DNA of 64,000 nt from assembly GCF_902859695.1 (NCBI RefSeq), contig NZ_CADIJL010000014.1, forward strand, positions 1 through 64,000. Reading direction: 5' to 3'. The DNA comes from Achromobacter ruhlandii. GTDB lineage: Bacteria; Pseudomonadota; Gammaproteobacteria; Burkholderiales; Burkholderiaceae_B. Made by a program: the position numbers and the translations under genes. A model generated the notes under the pieces. It made no database searches, was not told the origin of the DNA, and saw only the letters and a list, made by a program, of their open reading frames with translations. Below, in pieces: positions 37,048 to 47,400 of the stretch; the stretch's first letter is position 1, and each line of letters starts with the position of its first letter.

Positions 37048-37848
37048 ATGAACTTCCGCAACGGTCCCATCGGCCTGCTGTTCCATACGCTTTTCATCCT
37101 GTTCATCCTGGCGCCCATCGTGATGGTGTGCGCGGTGGCGTTCACGTCCGAAGGCTTCATCTCGCTGCCCAGCGGGGGGCTGTCGCTGCGCTGGTTCCGC
37201 GCCATCCTGGACAACCCGCGCTTCATCGAGGCGTTCTGGTTCAGCCTGGGGCTGGGCACGCTGTCGGCGACGCTGGCGATCGCGCTGGCGGTGCCGAGCG
37301 CGCTGGCGCTGGCGCGCAACCGCTTTCGCGGCCGCGAGGCGCTGGTGGCGTTCTTCCTGTCGCCGCTGATGATTCCGCACGTGGTGCTGGGGCTGGCCTT
37401 CCTGAAATTCTTCACCACCGTGGACCTGGCCGGCACTTACGTGGGGTTGGTGGTGGCGCACGTGATCCTGGTGATGCCCTATGCGCTGCGGCTGGTGCTG
37501 GCCTCGGCCACCGGCATCGATCCGGCGCTGGAGCGCGCGGCGCAGTCGCTGGGCGCGTCCCACTGGACCGCGTTCCGGCGGGTGGTGCTGCCGCTGCTGC
37601 TGCCGGGCGTGGTCAGCGGCTGGGTGATCGCCTTCATCACCAGCTTCGACGAGCTGACCATGTCGATCTTCATCGCCTCGCCGTCCACCACCACGCTGCC
37701 GGTGCGCATCTTCCTGCACATCGAGGACACCATCGACCCGCTGGTGACGGCGGTGTCGGCCGTGCTGATCTATGTGACCATCATCGCCATCTTCATCCTG
37801 GACCGCCTGGTCGGCCTGGAAAAGCTGTTTGTCGGAAAGGGACGCTAA
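37048..37848 (+). CDS. ABC importer permease, PotC-like (cassette 2)
   Basis: A 266-residue six-helix permease; EAA loop AAQSLGASHWTAFRRVVLPL and the PotC-type ITSFDELTMSIFIASPSTTT. It begins one base after the PotB stop, and the last base of its stop codon is the first base of the next start codon (TAATG). Confidence 0.9.
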   Translation: MNFRNGPIGLLFHTLFILFILAPIVMVCAVAFTSEGFISLPSGGLSLRWFRAILDNPRFIEAFWFSLGLGTLSATLAIALAVPSALALARNRFRGREALVAFFLSPLMIPHVVLGLAFLKFFTTVDLAGTYVGLVVAHVILVMPYALRLVLASATGIDPALERAAQSLGASHWTAFRRVVLPLLLPGVVSGWVIAFITSFDELTMSIFIASPSTTTLPVRIFLHIEDTIDPLVTAVSAVLIYVTIIAIFILDRLVGLEKLFVGKGR

Positions 37849-39005
37849 TGACGGAAGAAATACAACAGGCGCCGCGCGCGCCGGCGCATCGCGGCGTCTA
37901 CGACGCCGTGGTGATCGGCGGCGGCCTGGTCGGCTCGGCCGTGGCCTACGGGCTGCGGCGCGAACTCGACCACGTCGCGGTATTGGACGAAGGCGACGTG
38001 GCCTACCGCGCCTCGCGCGGCAACTTCGGCCTGGTCTGGGTGCAGAGCAAGGGCATGGGCCTGCCGCGCTACGGCGTGTGGACCATGACCTCGGCCGGCG
38101 CCTGGCCGCGGCTGGCGGCCGAGCTGCGGGAGCAGACCGGCGTGGACGTGCACCTGGAGCAGCGCGGCGGCCTGCACGCGTTGTTGAGCGACGAGGAAAT
38201 GGAAGCGCGCGCCACCTTCATGCGCACGCTGCTGGCGCAGCCCGGCATGGCGCAGTACGACTGGAAAATGCTGGACCGCCACGAGCTTGCCGACATGGTG
38301 CCCGGCATCGGCCCCGAGGTGCGCGGCGCCACCTGGACGCCGGTGGACGGCATCGCCAATCCGCTCAAGCTGCTGCGGGCGCTGCACATGAGTTTTGCAC
38401 AGCGGGCTGTGGATTACCTGCCGCGCTGCCCGGCGCAGCAGATCCGCCAGCGCGACGGCTTGTTCGAGGTGACCACGCCCACCGGCACGGTGCGGGCGCG
38501 CAAGCTGGTGCTGGCCAGCGGCCTGTCGAACAAGGCGCTGGGCGAACAGGTCGGCCTGACGGTGCCGGTGCGGCCGCAGCGCGGCCAGATCGTGGTGCTG
38601 GAGCGCACCCGCCGCCTGCTGGAAACGCCACTGTCCACGCTGCGCCAGACCGACGAAGGCACCTGGCTGATCGGCGACTCGCAGGAAGAAGCCGGCTATG
38701 TGGACAACCTGGTGGGCCTGCCGATCCTGGGCACGCTGGCCGACCGCGCCGTGCGCACCCTGCCCGCCTTGCGCGAAGTGCGGGTGGTGCGTAGCTGGGC
38801 CGCGCTGCGCGTGATGTCCAAGGACGGTTTCCCCATCTATCAACAATCCGAGACGTGCCCCGGCGCCTTCGTCGCCACCTGTCACAGCGGCGTCACCCTG
38901 GCGGCCGCGCACGCGCTCAAACTGGCGCCCATGATCGCCGCCGGCCAGTTGGCCGACGACATGGCGCCCTTCTCGACCCGGAGGTTCCATGTTCAAGAGG
39001 CTTGA
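37848..39005 (+). CDS. DAO-type FAD oxidoreductase, extra subunit of cassette 2
   Basis: A 385-residue D-amino-acid-oxidase-family flavoprotein; AVVIGGGLVGSAVAYGLRRE binds FAD, and SRGNFGLVWVQSKGMGLPRY is a family loop. It has no counterpart in cassette 1, so cassette 2 carries two DAO-type enzymes around one Fe-S/alpha pair. It may be an alternative catalytic subunit or an independent oxidase for a related compound. It overlaps the small-subunit gene by 17 bp. Confidence 0.87.
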   Translation: MTEEIQQAPRAPAHRGVYDAVVIGGGLVGSAVAYGLRRELDHVAVLDEGDVAYRASRGNFGLVWVQSKGMGLPRYGVWTMTSAGAWPRLAAELREQTGVDVHLEQRGGLHALLSDEEMEARATFMRTLLAQPGMAQYDWKMLDRHELADMVPGIGPEVRGATWTPVDGIANPLKLLRALHMSFAQRAVDYLPRCPAQQIRQRDGLFEVTTPTGTVRARKLVLASGLSNKALGEQVGLTVPVRPQRGQIVVLERTRRLLETPLSTLRQTDEGTWLIGDSQEEAGYVDNLVGLPILGTLADRAVRTLPALREVRVVRSWAALRVMSKDGFPIYQQSETCPGAFVATCHSGVTLAAAHALKLAPMIAAGQLADDMAPFSTRRFHVQEA

Positions 39006-39297
39006 CGAGGCGCAGCGCCAGGCGCAGGGCGCGCCGGTGCGGGTGACGGTGAATGGCGCCGAGCTGCAATGCCGCGCCGGCGACAGCGTGGCCGCGGCGC
39101 TCTTTGCCGGCGGCATGCAGGCCTGTCGCGACACCGCGGTGGGCGAAGTGTCGCGCGGCCCCTATTGCATGATGGGCGTGTGCTACGACTGCCTGGTCAC
39201 GATCGACGGCCAGGCCAACCAGCAGGGCTGCATGACGGCCGTGCGTGATGGCATGAAGATCGAGCGCCAACTGGGCGCGCGCAAGGTGCAGGCATGA
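38989..39297 (+). CDS. [2Fe-2S] small subunit of opine-oxidase-like flavoenzyme (cassette 2)
   Basis: A 102-residue ferredoxin-like protein with Cys60, Cys65, Cys68 and Cys81 (C-x4-C-x2-C-x12-C), the same spacing as the cassette 1 small subunit. It is expected to bind a [2Fe-2S] cluster and relay electrons from the flavin subunits. The stop overlaps the alpha-subunit ATG by 4 bp. Confidence 0.88.
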   Translation: MFKRLDEAQRQAQGAPVRVTVNGAELQCRAGDSVAAALFAGGMQACRDTAVGEVSRGPYCMMGVCYDCLVTIDGQANQQGCMTAVRDGMKIERQLGARKVQA

Positions 39298-40736
39298 TCG
39301 AGACGACGCAATGCGATTTGCTGGTGGTGGGCGCGGGTCCCGCCGGGCTGGCCGCCGCCACCACCGCCGCCCGGCTGGGGGTGGATACGGTGCTGCTGGA
39401 TGAGCAACCCGCGCCGGGCGGACAGATCTACCGCGCCATCACCACCACGCCGGTCACCGACCGCGCGGTGTTGGGACCGGATTACTGGCACGGCGCCTCC
39501 CTGGTCGAGCCGTTCCGGCAGTCGGGCGCGCGTTATGTGCCGGGCGCGACCGTGTGGGCGGTGGCCGAGCGCACCGCGCCCGAGCCGCGGCGCGGCTTCG
39601 AGGTGGCGTATTCGGTGGCGGGCGAGGCGCGCATCCTGCATGCGCGGCGCCTGCTGCTGGCCACCGGCGCGCAGGAACGGCCGTTCCCGATTCCGGGCTG
39701 GACGCTGCCCGGCGTCATCACCGCCGGCGCGGCGCAGATCCTGCTGAAGTCCGCCGGCGTGGTGCCGGCCGACCGCACCGTGCTGGCCGGCTGCGGCCCG
39801 CTGCTGTACCTGGTGGCCTGGCAATACCTGAACGCCGGCGTCAAGGTCGACGCGCTGCTCGAAACCACGCCGCCCGGTCGCTTGCGCCAGGCCTTGCCGA
39901 AGGTGTGGGACTTCCTGCGCTCGCCCTATCTGGGCAAGGGGCTGTCGCTGCTGCGCGCGGTCAAGGCGGAAATACCCATCATCAAGGGCGTGACGGCGCT
40001 GGAAGCGTTGGGGCAGGACAAGCTGGAAAGCGTGCGCTACTCCGCCGGCGGCATCACCAAGACGCTGCCGGCGCAACAGTTGATGCTGCATCAGGGCGTG
40101 GTGCCCAACGTCAACCTGTCGCGCGCCATCGGCGCCGAGCATCGCTGGAACGCGGCGCTGGATTGCTGGGAACCGGACGTGGATGACTGGGGCCTGACCT
40201 CGGTGGACGGCGTTGGCATGGCGGGCGACGGCGCCGGCATCGCGGGCGCGCTGGCCGCCGAACAACGCGGCCGGCTGGCGGCGTTGCAGGCCGCGCATCT
40301 GCTGGGTCGCATCGACGCGGCGCGGCGCGACAGCGAGGCCGCGGCGCCCCGCGCCGCGCTGGCGCGGGCGGTGCGCGGACGCGAGTTCTTCGATGCCTTG
40401 TACAAGGCGCCCGAGCGTTTCCGCCGCCCTACCGGCGACACCATCGTCTGCCGCTGCGAGGAGGTGACGGCGGCGCAGGTGCGTGACACCGTCAAGCTCG
40501 GCTGCAGCGGCCCGAACCAGATGAAGGCCTTCCTGCGCTGCGGCATGGGGCCGTGCCAGGGCCGCTTCTGTGGCCTGACGGTGTCGGAGATCATCGCCGA
40601 GGAACGCGGCGTGCCGGTGCCCGAGGTCGGCTACTACCGCCTGCGCTTCCCGACCAAGCCGTTGACGCTGGGCGAGCTGGCCTCGCTGCCGCAGACCGAC
40701 GAGTCGCGCCAGGCGGTGGTGCGGCTGAAGAAATAG
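39294..40736 (+). CDS. FAD/NAD(P)-binding alpha subunit with BFD-like Fe-S domain (cassette 2)
   Basis: A 480-residue OoxA/HcnB-like flavoprotein: VVGAGPAGLAAATTAARLGV (FAD), LAGCGPLLYLVAWQYLNAGV (second dinucleotide site) and a C-terminal [2Fe-2S] domain with VCRCEEVTAA and GMGPCQGRFCG. It parallels the cassette 1 alpha subunit from end to end. Confidence 0.88.
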   Translation: MIETTQCDLLVVGAGPAGLAAATTAARLGVDTVLLDEQPAPGGQIYRAITTTPVTDRAVLGPDYWHGASLVEPFRQSGARYVPGATVWAVAERTAPEPRRGFEVAYSVAGEARILHARRLLLATGAQERPFPIPGWTLPGVITAGAAQILLKSAGVVPADRTVLAGCGPLLYLVAWQYLNAGVKVDALLETTPPGRLRQALPKVWDFLRSPYLGKGLSLLRAVKAEIPIIKGVTALEALGQDKLESVRYSAGGITKTLPAQQLMLHQGVVPNVNLSRAIGAEHRWNAALDCWEPDVDDWGLTSVDGVGMAGDGAGIAGALAAEQRGRLAALQAAHLLGRIDAARRDSEAAAPRAALARAVRGREFFDALYKAPERFRRPTGDTIVCRCEEVTAAQVRDTVKLGCSGPNQMKAFLRCGMGPCQGRFCGLTVSEIIAEERGVPVPEVGYYRLRFPTKPLTLGELASLPQTDESRQAVVRLKK

Positions 40737-40745
40737 GAGCCCGCC

Positions 40746-41909
40746 ATGACGGACGCTTCGCGCTCGGCCGCCGTCATCATCATCGGCGGCGGCCTGCACG
40801 GCAGTTCGGCGGCGCTGCACCTGGCGCGCGCCGGCGTGCCGGCGCTGGTGATCGAGAAGAACTACGTCGGCCGCCATGCCTCGGGCGTGAACGCCGGCGG
40901 CGTGCGCACCCTGGCGCGGCACCTGGCCGAAGTGCCGCTGGCGCTGGCTTCGCGCGAGCTCTGGTATCGCATTGGCGAGCTGGTCGATGACGATTGCGGT
41001 TTCGAACAGCATGGGCAGGTGCGCGTGGCCGAGAACGAGGCCGACGCGGCGGCGCTGCGCGCGCGCCTGGCGACCATGCAACAGCATGGCTACACGCATG
41101 AACAATGGATCGACCGCGATGAATTGCTGGCGATGATTCCCGCGCTGACGCCCACGGTGCAAGGCGGCCTGATCGCGCGCGAGGACGCCGCCGCCGATCC
41201 CTACCGCACCACGCTGGCGTTCCGCCGCAAGGCCGCCAGCCTGGGCGCGCGCTTCCTGGAAGGCGTGCGCGTGCTGCGCACCGCGCATGAAGATGGCCAG
41301 TGGCGGGTCGAGACCGACGCCGGCGTCTACACCGCGCCGCAGGTGCTCAACTGCGCCGGCGCCTGGGCCGACCGCGTCGCGGCCGAATGGGGCGAGCCGG
41401 TGCCGCTGACCGCCATCAGCCCGATGATGCTGGTGACGCTGCGCATGGATCATTTCCTGGACGCGGTGGTGCTGGGCACCGGTCGGCCGCTGTCGTTCAA
41501 GCAGCGCGCCAACGGCACGGTGCTGATCGGTGGCGGCCGCCGCGCCTGGGTCGATCGCGACGCGGAATGGACCGAGCTGGACTTCCGTTCACTGGCCGAG
41601 GGCGCGCGCACTGTCTGCGACCTGTTTCCGCACATGCGGCAAGCGATCGTGAACCGCGGCTGGGCCGGCATCGAGGCCGCCATGCCCGACGAGATCCCGG
41701 TGATCGGCCGCAGCCAGCGTTACGACAGCGCCTTCCACGCCTTCGGCTTCTCGGCCCATGGCTTCGAGTTGGGCCCGATCGTCGGCCGTATCATGGCCGA
41801 TCTGATCACCACTGGCGTGACCGATCTGCCGATCGCGCCGTTCGCCATCGATCGTTTCGCCGGCGCCGCGGGCGCGCCGGCATCCACTTCAAAGGAGCAG
41901 CACTCATGA
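40746..41909 (+). CDS. DAO-type FAD oxidoreductase, catalytic beta subunit (cassette 2)
   Basis: A 387-residue OoxB/HcnC-like flavoprotein. IIIGGGLHGSSAALHLARAG binds FAD and ASGVNAGGVRTLARH matches the ASGVNYGGVRRQGRD loop of the cassette 1 beta subunit, so this, not the extra DAO gene, is the orthologous catalytic subunit. The stop overlaps the RidA ATG by 4 bp. Confidence 0.88.
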   Translation: MTDASRSAAVIIIGGGLHGSSAALHLARAGVPALVIEKNYVGRHASGVNAGGVRTLARHLAEVPLALASRELWYRIGELVDDDCGFEQHGQVRVAENEADAAALRARLATMQQHGYTHEQWIDRDELLAMIPALTPTVQGGLIAREDAAADPYRTTLAFRRKAASLGARFLEGVRVLRTAHEDGQWRVETDAGVYTAPQVLNCAGAWADRVAAEWGEPVPLTAISPMMLVTLRMDHFLDAVVLGTGRPLSFKQRANGTVLIGGGRRAWVDRDAEWTELDFRSLAEGARTVCDLFPHMRQAIVNRGWAGIEAAMPDEIPVIGRSQRYDSAFHAFGFSAHGFELGPIVGRIMADLITTGVTDLPIAPFAIDRFAGAAGAPASTSKEQHS

Positions 41910-42292
41910 ATGACATCGTGCGCAAGGATTCCAACGAACGCCTGAGCCGCATTGTGATTCACGGCAACACCGTGTACGTCGCGGGCGTGACCTCGTCGGC
42001 CGAAGGCGGCATCGCCGCGCAGACGCGCGACGTGCTGGCCAAGATCGACGGCTATCTGAAGCAGGCCGATTCGGACAAGACGCGGCTGCTGTCGGCGCAG
42101 ATCTGGCTCAAGGACATCGAGCGCGATTTCGCCGGCATGAACGCCGTGTGGGCCGAGTGGGCGCCGGCCAATGCGCTGCCGACGCGCGCGACCTGCGAGG
42201 CCAAGCTGGCCTCGCCCGATCTGTTGGTCGAGATCATCGTCACGGCCGCCAAGCGGCCGGGATATGTCGGCGGGCCAGTGTCGGAAGCCTGA
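41906..42292 (+). CDS. RidA family (YjgF/YER057c/UK114) protein
   Basis: A 128-residue protein with the RidA fold; the conserved Arg is in LPTRATCEAKLASPDLLVEI. RidA-type proteins hydrolyse reactive enamines/imines to ketones and ammonia. Its 4-bp overlap with a flavin amine oxidase subunit indicates that it clears the imine made by that enzyme. AAAGGAG precedes the ATG. Last gene of cassette 2. Confidence 0.9.
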   Translation: MNDIVRKDSNERLSRIVIHGNTVYVAGVTSSAEGGIAAQTRDVLAKIDGYLKQADSDKTRLLSAQIWLKDIERDFAGMNAVWAEWAPANALPTRATCEAKLASPDLLVEIIVTAAKRPGYVGGPVSEA

Positions 42293-42303
42293 TCGACCAC
42301 AAC

Positions 42304-42330
42304 GATCCGGCAGCGTGCTGCCGGATCTTT
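42304..42330 (+). terminator. Terminator of cassette 2
   Basis: Perfect 10-bp stem GATCCGGCAG / CTGCCGGATC with a CGTG tetraloop, followed by TTT, starting 12 bp after the RidA stop codon. It separates cassette 2 from the two-partner secretion locus. Confidence 0.8.
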
Positions 42331-42480
42331 CCCGTGGCGTCCCGTCGCGACCCTGACAGCGGCGGATGAAGGCCAGGTCCGGCCTCGGACACGCCTTATT
42401 TCGTTATCCCGCGATGCATTTTCCCGGTTTTGCGCTTTCTCGCTGTTGATAATCGGCGCGTTGACAAGGAAGTGCTTTGG

Positions 42481-44340
42481 ATGGGCCGGCAAGTTCGGCC
42501 TTCGGGAATTCGTAGCGTGCCAGCCGGTCAGGTTTTCATCCGCAATATCGAGACCTCTTGCCGCCACCATCATGGTGCGCCGCGAGGCTGGTGGCGTCCC
42601 AGGAGGGCCGCCGCGCACCGTGCCGCCAGCCTGAGGCTGTGCCTTGGGTTCACCGCCGCCCTGGCTTTCCCGCCATGGCCGGCCGCGCAACCCCTCCCCG
42701 CGGATGCCGCCACGCGCGCCAGCGAGATCCAACGCCGCCAGGAGCAGGAGCTGGACGCGCAGCGCGCCCGCGCCGCCGAAAGGCCGGACGTGCTGTCGGC
42801 GCCGCCCGCCGTCCCCGGCGAGGGGCCGCTCGTCTTCCCCGAGGAATCACCCTGCTTCACCATCGCCCAGGTGGTGTGGGATGGCTCACCGCCACCGGCC
42901 GCGCTGCGCCGCGACGTCCATACCGTCTTGGGGCAATGCATCGGCGGGCAGGGCTTGCGCGCCTTGCAGGAACACCTCATGGCGCGCCTGATCGACCGTG
43001 GCCAGATCACCGCCCGCGTGCTGGTGCCTGAGCAATCGCTGGCCAGCGGCACCCTGACCCTGCGCTATGTGCCGGGCCGTATCTCCGGGGTCAAGAGCGA
43101 CGGCACGCCCGGCTGGTGGCGCACCGCCTTGCCCACCTGGCCGGGCGGCGAGGTCAACCAGCGCGACCTCGACCAGGCGCTGGAAAACATCCGCCGGCTG
43201 GCCGGCCAGGCGGACGCTTCCATCGACGTCGCGCCCGGCCCCGAGCTGGGCGACTCGGACATCATCATCAAGCCCGGCACCGGCAAGCGCTGGCATGCCT
43301 ACGTGGGCGGGGACAACGCCGGCCTGGAATCCACCGGCAAGAACCAGGTCAACGCCGGACTCACGCTCGATTCGCCGCTGTTCCTGTACGACCAGTTGTC
43401 GGTCTCCTGGAACAGCAACGCCGACCTGCGCAACAGCGACGCCGGCTCGCGCGCCGCCTCCGTCAACTACAGCATCCCGTTCGGCTACTGGACTTTATTC
43501 GCCGGCGCCAGCAAGTCGCGCTACCGCCAGACCGTGGCCGGCTTCGATGAGCCCATCGTCTACGGCGGCACCAGCAAGCAGGTTGAGGCGGGCGTGTCGG
43601 TGGTGCCCTACCGCGGCGCCAGCTACAAGGGCACCGCCATGCTGAAGTTTCTGCGCAAGCGTGCCAACAGCACCCTCAACGACATCGACATCGAGGTGCA
43701 GCGGCGCGACGTGGTCGGCTACGAATTCAGCTACGGCCATCGTCATTACATCGACCAGATGGTGCTGGACGTTGGCGGCGGCGTGCGCGGCACGCTGCCG
43801 CAGTTCTCCGATCAGCCCGGCTACGTCTACGGCGATCCCGACTGGAACGGCCGCAGCACCATCCTGACGGCCAATGCAGGTCTATACCTGCCCTTCAAGG
43901 TGGCGGGGCAGCAGATGGCGTACCAGGTCAACTGGCAGATCCAGCATGCCAAGACGCCCATCGTGCCCGCCGACTACTTCACCATCGGCAACCGCTACGC
44001 GGTGCGCGGCTTCGATGGCCAGATGACGCTGGCCGCGGAAGACGGCTGGACCCTGCGCAATGACCTGTCGCTGGACCTGGGCGAGCTGCTGCGCGTGCCC
44101 GGCCATCAGGGGTATGCGGGCCTGGACGTGGGCCGCGTGGGCGGCCCGTCTGCGATGTGGCTGTCCGGCCGCACGCTGGCCGGCGCGGTGATCGGGCTGC
44201 GCGGCCGCGCCGCCCTGCCCGGTGCCGCCAATGCGGTCAGCGCCAGCTACGACGTTTCCGCTGGCTGGCCATTGCAAAAGCCTGAGTCGTTGAAAACCGC
44301 CTCCCCCGTATTCGCAGCGACGCTGATGTTCGAGTTCTAA
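42481..44340 (+). CDS. cdiB: Two-partner secretion outer-membrane transporter (TpsB; FhaC/CdiB-like)
   Basis: A ~619-residue Omp85-superfamily transporter. After an atypically long N-terminus with a hydrophobic segment (LGFTAALAFPPWPAA) come a TpsB linker helix rich in Glu/Gln/Arg, a POTRA region (FTIAQVVWDGSPPPAALRRD) and a 16-strand barrel ending in ...LMFEF. The L6 hairpin motif VRGF is at about residues 508-511 (RYAVRGFDGQM). It exports the adjacent exoprotein across the outer membrane. ATG 42481 follows AAGGAAG; the frame is open from TTG 42430, so the start is not certain. Symbol given because the partner looks like CdiA. Confidence 0.88.
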   Translation: MGRQVRPSGIRSVPAGQVFIRNIETSCRHHHGAPRGWWRPRRAAAHRAASLRLCLGFTAALAFPPWPAAQPLPADAATRASEIQRRQEQELDAQRARAAERPDVLSAPPAVPGEGPLVFPEESPCFTIAQVVWDGSPPPAALRRDVHTVLGQCIGGQGLRALQEHLMARLIDRGQITARVLVPEQSLASGTLTLRYVPGRISGVKSDGTPGWWRTALPTWPGGEVNQRDLDQALENIRRLAGQADASIDVAPGPELGDSDIIIKPGTGKRWHAYVGGDNAGLESTGKNQVNAGLTLDSPLFLYDQLSVSWNSNADLRNSDAGSRAASVNYSIPFGYWTLFAGASKSRYRQTVAGFDEPIVYGGTSKQVEAGVSVVPYRGASYKGTAMLKFLRKRANSTLNDIDIEVQRRDVVGYEFSYGHRHYIDQMVLDVGGGVRGTLPQFSDQPGYVYGDPDWNGRSTILTANAGLYLPFKVAGQQMAYQVNWQIQHAKTPIVPADYFTIGNRYAVRGFDGQMTLAAEDGWTLRNDLSLDLGELLRVPGHQGYAGLDVGRVGGPSAMWLSGRTLAGAVIGLRGRAALPGAANAVSASYDVSAGWPLQKPESLKTASPVFAATLMFEF

Positions 44341-44407
44341 GCCCGCCGCCTTGCGTTGTCGAGACATTCACAAGGCCAGTTCCCATTCTTGGTTCAACCG
44401 AGTACGC

Positions 44408-47400
44408 ATGATGTCCAAGTTACGTTCCCTGATCGTGTGGTCCGTGGTCTTCACGCAGGTCTGGTCGCCGGTGCTGGCGCAGACCCTGCCGATCTCGGTG
44501 GACAGAAGCGTGCCGGGCGCCAAGCCCTTCGTGAGCGTCAGCCATGGCGTGCCGGTGGTCAACATCGCGCCGCCTTCGGCCGGCGGCGTGTCTAACAACC
44601 GCTACACGCAATTCAACGTCGGCCCATCCGGTGTGGTGCTCAACAACAGCGGCGGCGCCAGCCAGACGCAACTGGCCGGGCAAGTGTCGGGCAATCTCAT
44701 GCTGGGCAATCGGCATGCGGGCACCATTCTCAACCAGGTCACCGCGCCCAACCCGTCGCAATTGCTCGGCACGTTGGAAGTGGCGGGCAATCGGGCCAAC
44801 ATCATCGTCGCCAACCCGGCGGGCATCACCTGCAATGGCTGCGGATTCCTGAACGCGGACCGCGCCACGTTGACCACCGGCAAGCCGCGCGTCGGGCCCG
44901 ACGGCGGCATTGGCTTCGATGTGGCGGGAGGCCGGCTCGCGGTCGAAGGGCAAGGCCTGAACGGCATGAACCTCAGCCAGGTGGACCTGCTCGCGCGCAC
45001 GCTGGAGATCAACGCGGGCATCTGGGCGAACCGGCTGAACGTGACGGCTGGCGCATCGCGCGTTGACTATGGCTCGGACGCCATATCCGCGCAGGCCGGT
45101 GACGGCCCCGCGCCCATCGTGGCGCTGGACACCGCCGCGCTGGGCGGCATGTACGCCAACAGCATCCGCCTGATCGGCACCGAGGCCGGCGTGGGCGTGA
45201 ACATCGGCGGCAATCTGGCCGCGCTGACGGGCGATCTGCAGGTCAATGCCGCCGGCGATGTGCGCATTGCGCCGCGCGCCACTGTGCAGGCGGCCGGCGA
45301 TCTGCGCATGCGCAGCGGCGGCGAACTGGCCGTGCAGGGCGCGGCGCAGGCGACAGGCGCGGCCGCGCTCGTCGCCACGCGCAACGTGACGATCCCGGGC
45401 GCGGTCGGCGCGGGCTCGTCGCTGAGTATCGAGGCGGGCGGCGATGCGGCGGTGGGCGCACAAGGCAGCCTGCGCACCCAGGGCGCCTTGCGCGTGGCCG
45501 CAGGCCGGGATCTTTCGCTGTCGGGAGGCCTGCTAACGTCCGGACAGGACGCGCGCGCGCAATCGGGCCGCAATCTGACGGTGGCCGCTCAGGCGGCAAT
45601 GCCGGGCGGAGCCACCGAAAGCGGCGCCGGCGCGGACGCGGAGGCAGGTGCGCAGCCGGGCAAGCCATTCGGCCCAGCCACGCCCAGCGAGCCGCCCGGC
45701 GGCGTATCCACGGTGGACGGCGTGGTGTCCGCGCAAGATGGCGTCACGCTGCAAGCGGGCCGCGACCTGGTGCTGCCGCAACAGGTGCTGGTGTCGGGAA
45801 CGCTGCTCACCGAGGCAGACGGGCGCGTGGCCTTGGCGGCCGGCACGCAATTACAGTCGGCCGGCAACGTGACGATACGAGCGAGCCAGGACATTGCCCT
45901 GGGCGGTGCGGTCCTGACCGACGCGGCGCTGAGCCTGATCAGTGGCGGCGATCTGGTGCAGGGCGCGGCGGGCAGGCTGCAAGGCAAGCAGGTGCAGGCC
46001 AGTGCCGGCCGCGACCTGGCCTTGGGCGGCGCATGGGTGTCCGCAGCCGATGCCCAGGCGCGGGCCACGCGCGATATGCGCTTGGACGGAAAACTCAGCG
46101 CCGGTGGATCGTTGGATCTGGATGCGGGGCGTCATCTGCGGGTTGGCGCCGACGGGCAAGCAGACGCGTCGGGCCAGGCGCGCATGCACGCGGCCGGCGA
46201 CCTCTCGCTGGCTGGCCTCGCGCAAAGCAATGCTGGCCTGACCTTGTCATCCGGCCGTGATCTGCAGGTCGATGGCGGCGCGTTGGCCGATGGCGGCTCC
46301 GTGTCCATGACCGCTGGCCAGGCGTTGACGCTAGGCGCCGCGAGCCGCGTGCAAGGTGGGGACCTCATCGCGCGCGCGGGCAGCGATGTGGACGCCCGAG
46401 GCGAAATGGGCGCGCAGGGTGATATCGGGCTCCTGTCCGGCCGCGATCTGCGGCTTTCGGGCAAGAGCGCCGCCTCGGGCAATCTCGGCCTGCAGGCCAG
46501 GCGCGACCTGTTCGCCGACGCCAATGGGCTTTGGGAGGCGAACTGCGGCGCAACTATCGAGGCCGGGCACGATGCGGCATGGGCAGGCACCTTGCGCGCC
46601 AATCGCGGCATCGCGCTGGATGCCGCGCGCCGGCTGTCCGTCGACGGCCTCGTCACCACGGCCGAAGGCGGGCTGCTGAGCGCGGCGGGGGACGCGTTGT
46701 CCATCGGCGTGACGGGCCGCCTGATTTCCAGGGATCGCCTGGGGGTGACGGCGGGCGCGGACCTGGTGATCGATGGCGAACTCAGTTCGTTGGACGAACT
46801 GTCTGTGCAGGCGGCGCGCGATGCGCGGGCCGGCGGCAAGCTGCATGCCACGACCTCGTTGCGCATGGCGGCCGGTGGCGACCTTGCCCTGCTGCGCGGC
46901 GCCAGCGTCCGCAGCGATGGCGAAGTGGCGCTGCACGCCGACCAGGATCTGGCGCTGGCCGGCATGGCGGCGGCGGACGGTGGCATGGTCTTGAACGGGG
47001 CGCGTGACCTGACGATGGCGGGCGAGGCATTCGCTTTCGGCGGGCGGTTGCGCCTGGAGGTTAGCCAGAATGCGCGGTTGGAAGCGGGCAGCCGCCTGCA
47101 AGGCCTGGGCGTGGACGCGCGCGCTGGTGGCGACTTGAGCCAGGATGGCCAACTGGTGTCCTTCGCGGACATCAATCTGGCTGCCGGCCATGACCTGAGC
47201 GCAGGCGGCGGAATCGTTGCCGATGGCAAGCTGGATCTGTCCGCTCAGGGCGACGCGCGGATTGGCGAGGCGGGGCGTCTGCAATCGGCGGGTCTGGCCA
47301 CGCTGCGCGCGGACGGCGAAGTCGCCGTCGCCGGCGAACTGCGCGGCGATGGCGGCACGGCGGTCAATGCGGGCGGCACGCTGAATGTGCAGGGCTTGAT

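Noticed and set aside
37128-37847. N-terminal extension of the cassette 2 DAO-type gene
   Set aside because: It lies in a shadow frame of the PotC-like gene; the ATG at 37848 overlaps the permease stop and gives a proper FAD-binding N-terminus.
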